From Demequina activiva (lineage in GTDB: Bacteria; Actinomycetota; Actinomycetes; Actinomycetales; Demequinaceae): 64,000 nt of DNA. The first letter of the stretch is position 1. Every line of letters begins with the position of its first letter. The position numbers and the translations under genes were made by a program. The notes under the pieces are model-generated. The model made no database searches, was not told the origin of the DNA, and was given only the letters and a program-made list of their open reading frames with translations. The stretch is taken from contig NZ_BONR01000001.1 of the NCBI RefSeq assembly GCF_016862815.1, positions 186,001-250,000 on the forward strand. Direction: 5' to 3'. Shown here piece after piece: positions 1 to 9,076 of this stretch.

Positions 1-471
1 CCCGAGTACGTCGACGAGATGGGCGCCCGCATCGTGGGCATCGAGCCCGGCGCCGGCCTGACGACCGCGACCCAGAACGCGATCGACACGTACGAGCTGT
101 CGGACTACGAGTTCCTGACCTCGTCGACCCCCGCGATGCTCTCGGAGCTCGACACCGCCACCTCGAACGGCGAGAACATCATCGTCACGCTGTGGGAGCC
201 CCACTGGGCCTACGGCGCCTACGACATCAAGAACCTCGAGGACCCCGAGGGTGTCATGGGTGAGGCCGAGGAGATCGTGACCTACGGTCGCACCGGCATC
301 TCCGAGGACTTCCCTGAGGTCGCCGAGTGGCTCGGCAACTTCACGATGGACGCCGAGGCGCTCTACGACCTCGAGAACCAGCTCAACGGCGCGGACTCCA
401 GCGACTACGAGCAGATCGTGGCCGACTGGGTCGCCGCCAACCAGGAGTGGGTCGACTCGCTCACCGCGTAA
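1..471 (+). CDS. Glycine betaine ABC transporter substrate-binding protein, C-terminal part
   Basis: This is the 3' part of a binding protein for glycine betaine or a related osmolyte. It is open at the left edge, so the signal peptide and first lobe lie outside the window. The 156 visible residues read as an OpuAC-type domain: a conserved IIVTLWEPHWAYGAYDIKNLED stretch (written here only as WEPHW at about residue 66 of the visible part) supplies aromatic residues of the kind that form the cage for the quaternary ammonium group. The end has the usual helical tail with VADWVAANQEWVD. It differs from the second osmolyte-binding protein in this window (27423-28424), which belongs to the OpuCC/OsmF branch. 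The transporter's permease and ATPase are presumably upstream. A strong hairpin follows the stop. Confidence 0.88.
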   Translation, partial: PEYVDEMGARIVGIEPGAGLTTATQNAIDTYELSDYEFLTSSTPAMLSELDTATSNGENIIVTLWEPHWAYGAYDIKNLEDPEGVMGEAEEIVTYGRTGISEDFPEVAEWLGNFTMDAEALYDLENQLNGADSSDYEQIVADWVAANQEWVDSLTA

Positions 472-486
472 GTCCCACGTCGCACC

Positions 487-526
487 AGAAGCGCCGGTCG
501 GTCCGTCAGGTCCGACCGGCGCTTCT
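487..526 (+). terminator. Intrinsic terminator after the osmolyte-binding protein
   Basis: A perfect 15-bp inverted repeat (agaagcgccggtcgg and its complement) encloses a loop of about 10 nt, starting 15 nt after the stop codon. The flank is short of T residues, as is common in high-GC actinobacteria. Confidence 0.8.
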
Positions 527-606
527 GCGTTCCCCCACGCCTGAGCGCCCCATCGGTCCCTGAGTGTCGCTCCCGCGGCTCGGCTGCGCCCTGGCGGTCA
601 GATCCG

Positions 607-1080
607 TCAACGCTGTCGGAACGTGACGGGCTCCTCGACGTGCGGAGCCCACGCGGCGCGCTCGTCATCGCTCAGGCGGCGCGGACGCTGCGTCTGCGCG
701 TCCACCAGCACCAGCGTGGTCGCCGCCCTGGTGTAGACCAGCTGCTCTTTCTCACCGGCGGGCGAGCACACCTCGTAGCAGATCTCGAGGCTCGCCCCGC
801 CCATGCGGCCGATCCACAGCTGCACGTCCAGCGGCTGGCGCACATAGGGCACGGGCAGCAGGTACTCGATCTGCTGGCTCGCGATCAGCGTGACGGTGTC
901 AGCGCCGGGCCCGCCATCGATCACTGCGGTCGGCGCACCGGCTTCCCCCGCCCCGGCGTCCGCCCAGAACACCCGGATGCGGGCCTCCTCCAGCAGGCGC
1001 AGCATCTCCGCGTTGTTGACGTGCCCGTAGGCGTCGAGGTCGGACCAGCGCAGGGAGACAGGGACGTGGATGCGGCTCAT
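607..1080 (-). CDS. Acyl-CoA thioesterase, hotdog fold (4HBT / FadM-YbgC type)
   Basis: The 157-residue protein is expected to hydrolyse acyl-CoA thioesters in the cytoplasm. The N-terminal WSDLDAYGHVNN motif (about residues 11-22) is the hotdog thioesterase signature with the catalytic aspartate and the GHVNN turn. Length and the single domain match the 4HBT family. I chose the ATG at 1080 rather than an upstream in-frame start because a TACGGT box ends 6 nt before it, which predicts a leaderless transcript starting at the A of the ATG. Substrate chain length cannot be read from the sequence. It runs in the same direction as EttA upstream but has its own promoter. Confidence 0.85.
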   Translation of the reverse strand: MSRIHVPVSLRWSDLDAYGHVNNAEMLRLLEEARIRVFWADAGAGEAGAPTAVIDGGPGADTVTLIASQQIEYLLPVPYVRQPLDVQLWIGRMGGASLEICYEVCSPAGEKEQLVYTRAATTLVLVDAQTQRPRRLSDDERAAWAPHVEEPVTFRQR

Positions 1081-1086
1081 GCCGTC

Positions 1087-1092
1087 ACCGTA
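1087..1092 (-). promoter_or_regulatory. -10 box of a leaderless promoter (thioesterase)
   Basis: TACGGT on the minus strand, followed by 6 nt and then the ATG at 1080. This is the TANNNT spacing expected when transcription begins at the start codon. Confidence 0.55.
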
Positions 1093-1133
1093 GCGGGCCG
1101 GAGTCACTCGCCGACCGCCAGGGCGCAGCGTGA

Positions 1134-1173
1134 GCCTGAGAACGGCACCCACGGACCGGTGGGGCGCTCAGGC
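1134..1173 (-). terminator. Possible weak terminator after the small membrane protein
   Basis: A 7-bp outer stem (gcctgag / ctcaggc) encloses a second short stem (caccc / ggtg), lying between the end of the 114-residue protein and the thioesterase promoter. The structure is imperfect, so this is only suggestive. Confidence 0.3.
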
Positions 1174-1192
1174 AGGCGCGGGAGTGCGGTGC

Positions 1193-1537
1193 CTAGGGGC
1201 GGTCCGGGTCGTCCTCGTCGCGCTTGGTGCGCCCGCGGTCCTCACGCGTGCGAGGGCCGATCGACTCCTCGTCCGCCCACCTGCCGCCCTTCTCGAGCTT
1301 GGACAGGTCCACCCACTCGCTGGGCCGTCGCGCCTCACGCGCCGCCTTGTCGTACTGGGCAGCCCGCCGCCACATGAACAGCAGCACCACCACGACCATG
1401 CCCACGATGCCCAGCAGGGTCATCACGGCGGGGAACAGCCAGCCCGGCGCCTCGGGCCAGATGGTCGGATCGAGGTAGAACGGGTCCGGCGAGTAGGACG
1501 GCGACGGCGACGGCACCGCCGCTGCTGGGGGCACCAC
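1193..1537 (-). CDS. Small single-pass membrane protein of unknown function
   Basis: I do not recognise a family for this 114-residue protein. A short proline/serine-rich N-terminus is followed by one hydrophobic segment at about residues 33-56 (WLFPAVMTLLGIVGMVVVVL). After it comes a positively charged RRAAQYDKAAREARR stretch and a strongly charged Arg/Asp/Glu tail that should be cytoplasmic. The start is a GTG five bases after the EttA stop. A second GTG follows at once, and the ribosome-binding site is weak, so the exact start is uncertain. The close spacing suggests co-transcription with EttA. Confidence 0.6.
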   Translation of the reverse strand: MVPPAAAVPSPSPSYSPDPFYLDPTIWPEAPGWLFPAVMTLLGIVGMVVVVLLFMWRRAAQYDKAAREARRPSEWVDLSKLEKGGRWADEESIGPRTREDRGRTKRDEDDPDRP

Positions 1538-1542
1538 GGCCG

Positions 1543-3225
<1,683 letters not shown>

Positions 3226-3282
3226 TGCTGCTCCGTGAGGTCGGGGGTGTACGGCGCCGTTGCGCCTGGACAGATGGCCTCA

Positions 3283-3288
3283 AGCCTA
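3283..3288 (-). promoter_or_regulatory. Putative -10 box for ettA
   Basis: TAGGCT on the minus strand, about 58 nt before the GTG of ettA. This would give a leader of about 50 nt with a ribosome-binding site. No clear -35 is visible. Confidence 0.4.
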
Positions 3289-3327
3289 CGCGGTCGCCGG
3301 CGCTCCCCGCCGCGCCGTCGCCGCGGA

Positions 3328-3366
3328 CGTCCCGCGCGCCGTTGAGGGGGTGCGACGCGCGGGACG
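3328..3366 (-). terminator. Terminator hairpin after ssb
   Basis: An 11-bp perfect stem (cgtcccgcgcg and its complement) with a 17-nt loop ends within 5 nt of the ssb stop codon. Confidence 0.5.
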
Positions 3367-3370
3367 GGTC

Positions 3371-3856
3371 TCACGCGAGGACGGCCGGACGCTCCTCCAC
3401 CGAGTCCTCCTCGAGCTCCTCCGGCACCGCACCGTCGTCGGGCTCGGGCGACCCCTCCTGGCCAGCGCCGGCCGGCGCCTCGTCCGCCATGACCGTCCGG
3501 GTGAAGTCCGCGACGCCGCGCATCAGGTCGTGACCCACGCACGAGGCATCCAGCTGGAGGTCGACGTGGTTCTCCTTGTTGCCGTCCGTCCACTCATGGG
3601 TGCGGAACCTGCCCTCGACGATGACCGGCTGGCCCTTGTGGATCGACTTGCGCACGGACCACGCGGCGTCGCGGAACACGCGCACCGTGAACCACTCGGT
3701 GCCGCTGTCGGCCCACTCCTGCTTGCTGCGGTCGAAGTACCTCGACGTCTGCGCGACGCGGAACGAGCACATGTCGGTCCCGTTCTCCTCCCGCGTCAGC
3801 ACCATCTTGGGATCGGTGGCGACCCATCCGGTCACCACCATGGTCAGATCATTCAT
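3371..3856 (-). CDS. ssb: Single-stranded DNA-binding protein (SSB paralogue)
   Basis: This OB-fold protein binds single-stranded DNA in the cytoplasm. The first ~110 residues follow the bacterial SSB pattern: an N-terminal strand MVVTGWVATDP, then FRVAQTSRY, EWFTVRVFRDAAW, a KGQPVIVEGRFRTHEW strand, and a C-terminal strand with LDASCVGHDL. The remaining ~50 residues are acidic and proline/glycine-rich. The tail ends in ERPAVLA and lacks the DDDIPF-type acidic tip used by replicative SSBs to recruit partners. It is therefore probably an accessory paralogue (SsbB-like) rather than the essential SSB. The start is supported by GAGGAG a few bases upstream. It sits alone between ettA and proC. Confidence 0.88.
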   Translation of the reverse strand: MNDLTMVVTGWVATDPKMVLTREENGTDMCSFRVAQTSRYFDRSKQEWADSGTEWFTVRVFRDAAWSVRKSIHKGQPVIVEGRFRTHEWTDGNKENHVDLQLDASCVGHDLMRGVADFTRTVMADEAPAGAGQEGSPEPDDGAVPEELEEDSVEERPAVLA

Positions 3857-3982
3857 GTCTCCTCCTCGACTCGTGCCGCGCTCTGCGGCTGAGCCCAGGG
3901 TGGGACAGGCGTGGACGGCATTGCGAGACGGGGACGCCCGCGCTGGGGACAGACCCCGCGCATCAGTGTCCTGGGGATGGGC

Positions 3983-4810
3983 TCAGGCCTGGCCGAGCTC
4001 CCGCGCCCTCGCGGTCGCGGCTGCCACGCCCGCGCGCAGCGCCTCGGCGAGCCCGCGCTCCTCGAAGACGCGCAGCGCCTGGGCGGTCGAGCCGCCAGGG
4101 CTCGTGACCTCCTCGCGCAGCTCGCCCGGCTCCCGGCCCGTCGCGGTCAGGTACGCGGTGGAGCCGGCGATCATCTCCGGCACCAGTCGAGCGGCGACGT
4201 CCTCGCTCAGTCCCTGGTCGACGGCGGCTGCGCGCAGCGCCTCGATCACGGCGTACACGTAGGCGGGGCCCGAGCCGACCACCGCGGAGAAACCATCGAT
4301 CAGCGACTCCGGCATCGGCTCCACCGTGCCCGTCGGCGCGAGCAGCGCCTGCACCCGGGCATCGGCCTCCGCCGGAGCACCGTGAGCGATCGCGTAGGCG
4401 GTGATGCCGCGCCCCACCGCGACCGGAGTGTTGGGCATGGTGCGCACCACGACCGCGTGCGCAGGAAGGGCAGCCGTGAGCGTCTCCAGGGTGACGCCGC
4501 CGGCGACGCTCAGCACCAGCACGCCCGGCTCGAGCGCAGGCGCGATCTCGCGCGCGAGCTCGACGATCGCGTGCGGCTTGACCCCCAGGATCACCACGTC
4601 AGCGCCTGCGACGGCCTCCCGGTTGGCGTCGGCGTCCTGTGCGAGCGCGCGATGCGTGACGTGCGCGAAGGCGTCCGCCCAACCGGGCTCGGAGCCGCCG
4701 GTCGTCAGGCGCACCTGTGCCGCGGTGCCACCCGCGGCGATCGCCTGGGCGACCGCACCGGCCATGTTCCCCGCCCCCAGCACGGCGACGATGGGTGGCT
4801 GCTGGCTCAT
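3983..4810 (-). CDS. proC: Pyrroline-5-carboxylate reductase
   Basis: ProC carries out the last step of proline synthesis, reducing 1-pyrroline-5-carboxylate with NAD(P)H. The 275 residues are the usual length. The N-terminal Rossmann loop GAGNMAG is at 12-18. A VRTMPNTP segment lies near residue 120. The C-terminal family signature TSPGGSTAQAL lies in the dimerisation domain near 235. The start at 4810 leaves 24 bp to the end of the upstream GTPase gene, so the two are probably co-transcribed. Proline is also an osmolyte, which suits a window with two osmoprotectant importers, although that functional link is only inference. Confidence 0.96.
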   Translation of the reverse strand: MSQQPPIVAVLGAGNMAGAVAQAIAAGGTAAQVRLTTGGSEPGWADAFAHVTHRALAQDADANREAVAGADVVILGVKPHAIVELAREIAPALEPGVLVLSVAGGVTLETLTAALPAHAVVVRTMPNTPVAVGRGITAYAIAHGAPAEADARVQALLAPTGTVEPMPESLIDGFSAVVGSGPAYVYAVIEALRAAAVDQGLSEDVAARLVPEMIAGSTAYLTATGREPGELREEVTSPGGSTAQALRVFEERGLAEALRAGVAAATARARELGQA

Positions 4811-4834
4811 GCTGGTCCCTCCGGCGTGGGCAGG

Positions 4835-6166
4835 TCAGTCGAGCTCGGTGAGCTCGTCGAGCGCACGATAGGCCTGGTGGATGGTCTCGGTGGGCTCGAG
4901 CACCGCCGGCTCGAGCTCGCGGCGCACGGCGTCGCGCCCCGCCTGCAGCGTGCGCTTGCGGACGCCCGATGCGAGCGCGGACTTGGCGAACAGGGCTCGC
5001 CAGCCCTGGGGCGGGTCGACGGGCGGCCACGCGGCGTCCTCGAGCGCCTCCTCGATGCGTCGCGCCAGGTCCGGCGCGGGCTCCACGGCCTCCGCGACCA
5101 CCTTTCTCCAGGTCCCCGGAAGGCCGTCGGTCGCCGCGTCGATCCAGTCGAGACGCTCGCGCTCGACCGTCGCGACGGACACGCGCCACGGCTCCAGCGC
5201 CTCCTGCCTGGCTCCGCGCGCCCACGCGGCCGCCGCATCGGCCCTCGCCTCGACTCCCGCCGCGCGGGCGAGAGCGGTCACGAGCTCGTCGATGTCCGGC
5301 AGCGTGGGATCCGCGTCCTTCGAGAGTGCGCCAGCGAGGGCCCGTCCAGCGCTGACGAGATCGGCGCGCACCGCCTCTGCCGCGACGGTGCGCGCCGTGA
5401 CGGCTCCGGCGAGCTCGGCGCGCAGGATGTCCAGGCCGTGCCCGGTGCGCGCGCTCACGGGCATCACGGGCACCTGGGTCATGCCGTCCACGGCGAGGAG
5501 CCGCTGCAGGTCGCGCGCGACCTCCCAGGCGTCCTCGGTGGACAGCCGGTCCACGTGGTTGAGCACCACCAGGGACGGGCGGTCTCGCTCGGAGGCGGTC
5601 CGCAGATAGAACTCGTGGAGAGCGTGATCGGCGTACTTCTGCGGGTCCACGACCCACAGCAGCAGGTCCGCCATCGGCACCACGCGGTCCACGATCGCGC
5701 GGTTGTCGGCGTTGACGGAGTCATGGTCCGGCAGGTCGAGCAGCACCATGCCGCGCAGGCTGGCCTCGTCCGCCTCGTCGAGCGGGTCGAGGTCGCGCTC
5801 GAGGCGCCGGTCCCGATCCACCTCGAGCCAGTCCAGCAGCGCGTCGGCTCCCCCGCCCCAGACGGCCGCGCTCACGTGCGAGGTGGTGGGCCTCGCCACG
5901 CCGGGGACGGCGAACTCGCTGCCCACGATGGCGTTGAAGAGCGTGGACTTGCCGGAGCCCGTGCCACCCGCGAGCGCCACGATCGTGTGGTCCACTCCCA
6001 TGCCGAGACGCTCGTCGCACCGCGCGATCGTCTCGTGCACCTGGGCACGCACCGCCGGCGGGATCGCGTCGGAGGCCCACTCCATGGAGGCGCGCAGGCG
6101 GTCGACGCGTGCGCGCAGCACCGTGGTCTCGTCCCTGGGGGCGAGGTGCTCGAACTGGACTGTCAC
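4835..6166 (-). CDS. Dynamin-like GTPase, second of a tandem pair
   Basis: This 443-residue protein has a complete GTPase core: G1 GGTGSGKST (67-75), a switch-I threonine in RPTTSH, G3 DLPDHDS near 144 and G4 NHVD near 204. A long helical C-terminal half follows, with no clear transmembrane segment. The arrangement fits the dynamin superfamily of bacterial GTPases, which act in pairs on membranes (for example IniA/IniC of mycobacteria or DynA/DynB of Streptomyces). The gene starts with GTG, preceded by gaggggg, 10 bp after a second and larger GTPase gene. The lipid target and cellular role cannot be read from the sequence. YfjP/Era-like GTPase is the alternative label. Confidence 0.75.
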   Translation of the reverse strand: MTVQFEHLAPRDETTVLRARVDRLRASMEWASDAIPPAVRAQVHETIARCDERLGMGVDHTIVALAGGTGSGKSTLFNAIVGSEFAVPGVARPTTSHVSAAVWGGGADALLDWLEVDRDRRLERDLDPLDEADEASLRGMVLLDLPDHDSVNADNRAIVDRVVPMADLLLWVVDPQKYADHALHEFYLRTASERDRPSLVVLNHVDRLSTEDAWEVARDLQRLLAVDGMTQVPVMPVSARTGHGLDILRAELAGAVTARTVAAEAVRADLVSAGRALAGALSKDADPTLPDIDELVTALARAAGVEARADAAAAWARGARQEALEPWRVSVATVERERLDWIDAATDGLPGTWRKVVAEAVEPAPDLARRIEEALEDAAWPPVDPPQGWRALFAKSALASGVRKRTLQAGRDAVRRELEPAVLEPTETIHQAYRALDELTELD

Positions 6167-6176
6167 GCGAGCCCCC

Positions 6177-7766
6177 TCACATCAGACCGCGCAGCTCAGC
6201 TCGCCGCAGGCGCACCGTGGACGAGGTCTCCGGCAGCAGCGACGGCACGTCGGTGGGCTTCATCATGTCGAGCGCCTCGCGATTGATGCAGTACCGGCGG
6301 GCTCCGGTCAGCTCCGCCTGCGCGAGGTGCACGGCGTCGCCCAGCGACGGCGTCACCAGCACGCCCAGCACGGCGCGTGCGTCGTCGACGCCCAGCGCGG
6401 CGCACGCGAGAGCGATCGCGACGCCCTCCTCGCCGATCATCTCGGTCCCGCGCTCCGCTCCGGGGATGCGCAGCGCCTGTTCGGAGACCTTCGTGAGCCA
6501 CGCGCGCGTCGCGTCGGAGGCCCTGCGCTCGCGGACCGTGCGCGCCTCGCGCGGGTCGCGCTGCTCGGCCAGCCACTTGCCAGGCGACTCGTCGCCGTGG
6601 GTGAGGGCCGCGACCATGGCGTCCTGCGCATCGGCCGCCGCGCTGGACAGGCTCGCCTCGACGGACTCCAGCAGGTCCGCTCGGATCTCCGCCAGCACGG
6701 CGTCGCGCTGCTCACGGGCGCTGCGGCGCCGGCCCCAGGCGCTGTGGCGCAGCTTGTGGAGCGGCCCGCCCTCGGCGCGGGCCGCGCGCCAGCGCGCCTG
6801 CAGCGAACCCGTCGCGATCTCCTCGAACCAGGTGTCGCCGCCCCGGTGCTCCGCCTGGGCGGCGCATCGGCGCACCTCGGCCCTGACCTCCTTGGCCGCG
6901 GAGGCCTGATCGTCCATGCGCTCCGCGAGCGTCTCGAGCCATTCCTTGAGCGACTCCGTGGCACCGTGCATGGTGCGCTCGACGATGGTCGCCGCCGATG
7001 CCGCGGCGACCGAGTCGAGCCAGCGCCCGAGCCCGCCCACGACGTCCTTGGGTAGCTGCTTGCCGCCCTCGGTGTCCTCGGGGATGACGAACAGCGGCAG
7101 CGTCTCGAGGTCCTCCTGGGTGAGGCGGTCCACGAGCTCGCGGCGCACCTGGGCCGCCACGTCGACCGTCACGCGGTTGAGCACCATCGCGATCGACGCG
7201 CCGCGCTCGGCGCCCCGTCGCAGCGCCTCCCACGGCACCGCGTCGCCGTAGCGAGCCGCCGTGGTGACGAAGATCCACAGGTCCGCCGCCTCCAGCAGGC
7301 GCTCGGCGATGTCGCGGTTCTCGCCGCGCACCGAGTCGAGGTCGGGGCTGTCGATGAGAGCCAGCCCTCGCGGGACCGCTTCGGTGGCGATGACCGTCGC
7401 CTCCTGCGCGATGGTGCTGAGGACGTCGGCATCGAGGGGGTGGTGGAACACGTGCGGGATCTTCGTGGTGGGCCGGAGCACTCCGGAGGCCGTGAGCTGC
7501 TCGCCCAGCAGCGCGTTCACGACGGTCGACTTGCCGGCGCCGGTGGAGCCCGCCACGACGACGATCGCCGGCGAGGCCTCCTCGCGCACGCGCGGGATCA
7601 GGTGGTGGTCGAGCTGCTCGACCATGTGGGCGCGCAGGCGCTCGGTGTCCTCGGCATCGCCCAGCGGGATGGGGAACTCGAGGTCGGCGACCACGGCGCG
7701 GGTGTCCACGAGCGCGTCGAGGAGCGCGCCCGGGTACGACCACGTCTTGATCGGCCGGATGGTCAT
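6177..7766 (-). CDS. Dynamin-like GTPase, first of a tandem pair
   Basis: The 529-residue partner of the downstream GTPase carries G1 AGSTGAGKST (72-81), RPTT, G3 DSPDLDS near 139 and an LNRVT element near 197 at the G4 position. G4 is thus NRVT rather than NKxD, a departure also found in dynamin-like proteins. The C-terminal ~280 residues are charged and predicted helical, with no strong hydrophobic span. Both genes form one leftward unit ending in proC. Two unequal but similarly built GTPases in tandem suggest a heteromeric membrane-remodelling pair. This is inference from architecture; sequence identity to IniA/IniC could not be measured here. Confidence 0.75.
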   Translation of the reverse strand: MTIRPIKTWSYPGALLDALVDTRAVVADLEFPIPLGDAEDTERLRAHMVEQLDHHLIPRVREEASPAIVVVAGSTGAGKSTVVNALLGEQLTASGVLRPTTKIPHVFHHPLDADVLSTIAQEATVIATEAVPRGLALIDSPDLDSVRGENRDIAERLLEAADLWIFVTTAARYGDAVPWEALRRGAERGASIAMVLNRVTVDVAAQVRRELVDRLTQEDLETLPLFVIPEDTEGGKQLPKDVVGGLGRWLDSVAAASAATIVERTMHGATESLKEWLETLAERMDDQASAAKEVRAEVRRCAAQAEHRGGDTWFEEIATGSLQARWRAARAEGGPLHKLRHSAWGRRRSAREQRDAVLAEIRADLLESVEASLSSAAADAQDAMVAALTHGDESPGKWLAEQRDPREARTVRERRASDATRAWLTKVSEQALRIPGAERGTEMIGEEGVAIALACAALGVDDARAVLGVLVTPSLGDAVHLAQAELTGARRYCINREALDMMKPTDVPSLLPETSSTVRLRRAELRGLM

Positions 7767-7959
7767 CCCGTGCGGTCCCTCCTGTTCGCGCCCATCCCGG
7801 CGGGAAGCGCACTGCTCAGGCTACCGTGACCAGGCACGTCGCTGCGGCAACGGCGGCCGGGCCACGAGGGTGCCGGGAGACAGGACGGCCGATGCGCGCG
7901 GGCTTGCCGTGAGCGGCCCCGGCCGCGCACTACCCTGGAGGCGGGCGCTGTGCGCCCGC

Positions 7960-8032
<73 letters not shown>

Positions 8033-8045
8033 CCTCGGCCAGGCG

Positions 8046-9065
8046 TCAGCTGGCGTCGAAGGCCCGCGTCGAGCGGCGCACGATCAGCTCGGTGGGCAGC
8101 GGGGTGTCGACGGCGAGGTCCTCGTGGTCCTCGAGCGACACCAGCACCTTCTGCAGCATCATGCGTCCCAGCGCCTCGAAGTCCTGGCGCACGGTGGTGA
8201 GCGGGGGGAACAGGAAGCCTGCCTCGGGGATGTCGTCGAAGCCGACGATGCTCACATCCTCGGGCACGCTGAGGTCGCGCTCGCGCAGCGCGGACAGGAC
8301 CCCGATCGCCATCTGATCGTTGCCCACGAAGATCGCGCTGTCGCCCGCGAGGTCGAGGTCCATGCCGATGCGGTAGCCGCTGGCGGCGCTCCAGTCGCCG
8401 TGCTGAGGCTCGACCGCCTCGAGACGGTGCTGCGCGAGCTCCTCGCGCCAGCCCCGCACGCGTTCGGATGCGTCGGGCGCGGATCGCGGCCCAGCGATGT
8501 GGAGCACGCGCTCGTGCCCCAGGTCGATCAGGTGGCGCACGGCGGCGCGCGCGCCGCGGTACTGGTCGATCGAGACCAGATGCGGGCTGCGCCGCGCGGT
8601 CGACGCGGAGGCGACCAGCGGCACGCCCAGGTCGAGCCCGCGCACCACCTCGAGCACCGCGGCGTCCGCGACCACCACGACGATCGCGTCGACGCGCTGA
8701 CGCAGCAGCGCCTCCACCGCGGCGCGCACGGCCGCCGCGTCGTCCGGCGCCGTGGAGACGGTGTCCACGGTGTAGCGGGCGGCGCGAGCCGCCATCGAGA
8801 AGTGCATCGCGATCGAGGTGGGCCCGTGGGCGGAGACCGCCGGCGTGATGAGCCCGAGCGTGCGGGTGCGACGCGTCACCAGCGCGCGCGCCGCCGGGGA
8901 CGGGCTGTATCGCAGCTGCGCGATGGCCTTCTCCACACGCTCCTTGGTCGCTGGACGCACGTTGGGCATGCCGTTGATGACGCGCGAGACCGTCTGGTGG
9001 GACACGCCGGCGAGGCGGGCCACATCGAAGATGTTGGCCGCGCGCGGCTGCTTGTCGTCTGCCAT
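8046..9065 (-). CDS. LacI-family transcriptional regulator of the sugar ABC operon
   Basis: The 339-residue repressor has the LacI helix-turn-helix at its N-terminus (NIFDVARLAGVSHQTVSRVI, about 11-30). It is followed by a hinge region ending YSPSPAARAL and a periplasmic-binding-protein-like effector domain with DAIVVV and VGFDDIPEAG. It begins 11 bp after the stop of the last transporter gene and has no promoter of its own in sight, so it is the distal gene of the operon it most likely controls. A matching LacI-type operator (15499-15516) covers the operon promoter. The inducer is presumably the transported sugar or a derivative. Confidence 0.9.
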   Translation of the reverse strand: MADDKQPRAANIFDVARLAGVSHQTVSRVINGMPNVRPATKERVEKAIAQLRYSPSPAARALVTRRTRTLGLITPAVSAHGPTSIAMHFSMAARAARYTVDTVSTAPDDAAAVRAAVEALLRQRVDAIVVVVADAAVLEVVRGLDLGVPLVASASTARRSPHLVSIDQYRGARAAVRHLIDLGHERVLHIAGPRSAPDASERVRGWREELAQHRLEAVEPQHGDWSAASGYRIGMDLDLAGDSAIFVGNDQMAIGVLSALRERDLSVPEDVSIVGFDDIPEAGFLFPPLTTVRQDFEALGRMMLQKVLVSLEDHEDLAVDTPLPTELIVRRSTRAFDAS

Positions 9066-9076
9066 GACCGGTGCCG

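Noticed and set aside
3911-6286. Long plus-strand open frames opposite proC and the GTPases (and similar ones elsewhere)
   Set aside because: They are antisense shadows caused by high GC third positions: rich in Arg, Gly, His and Ala with no recognisable domains.
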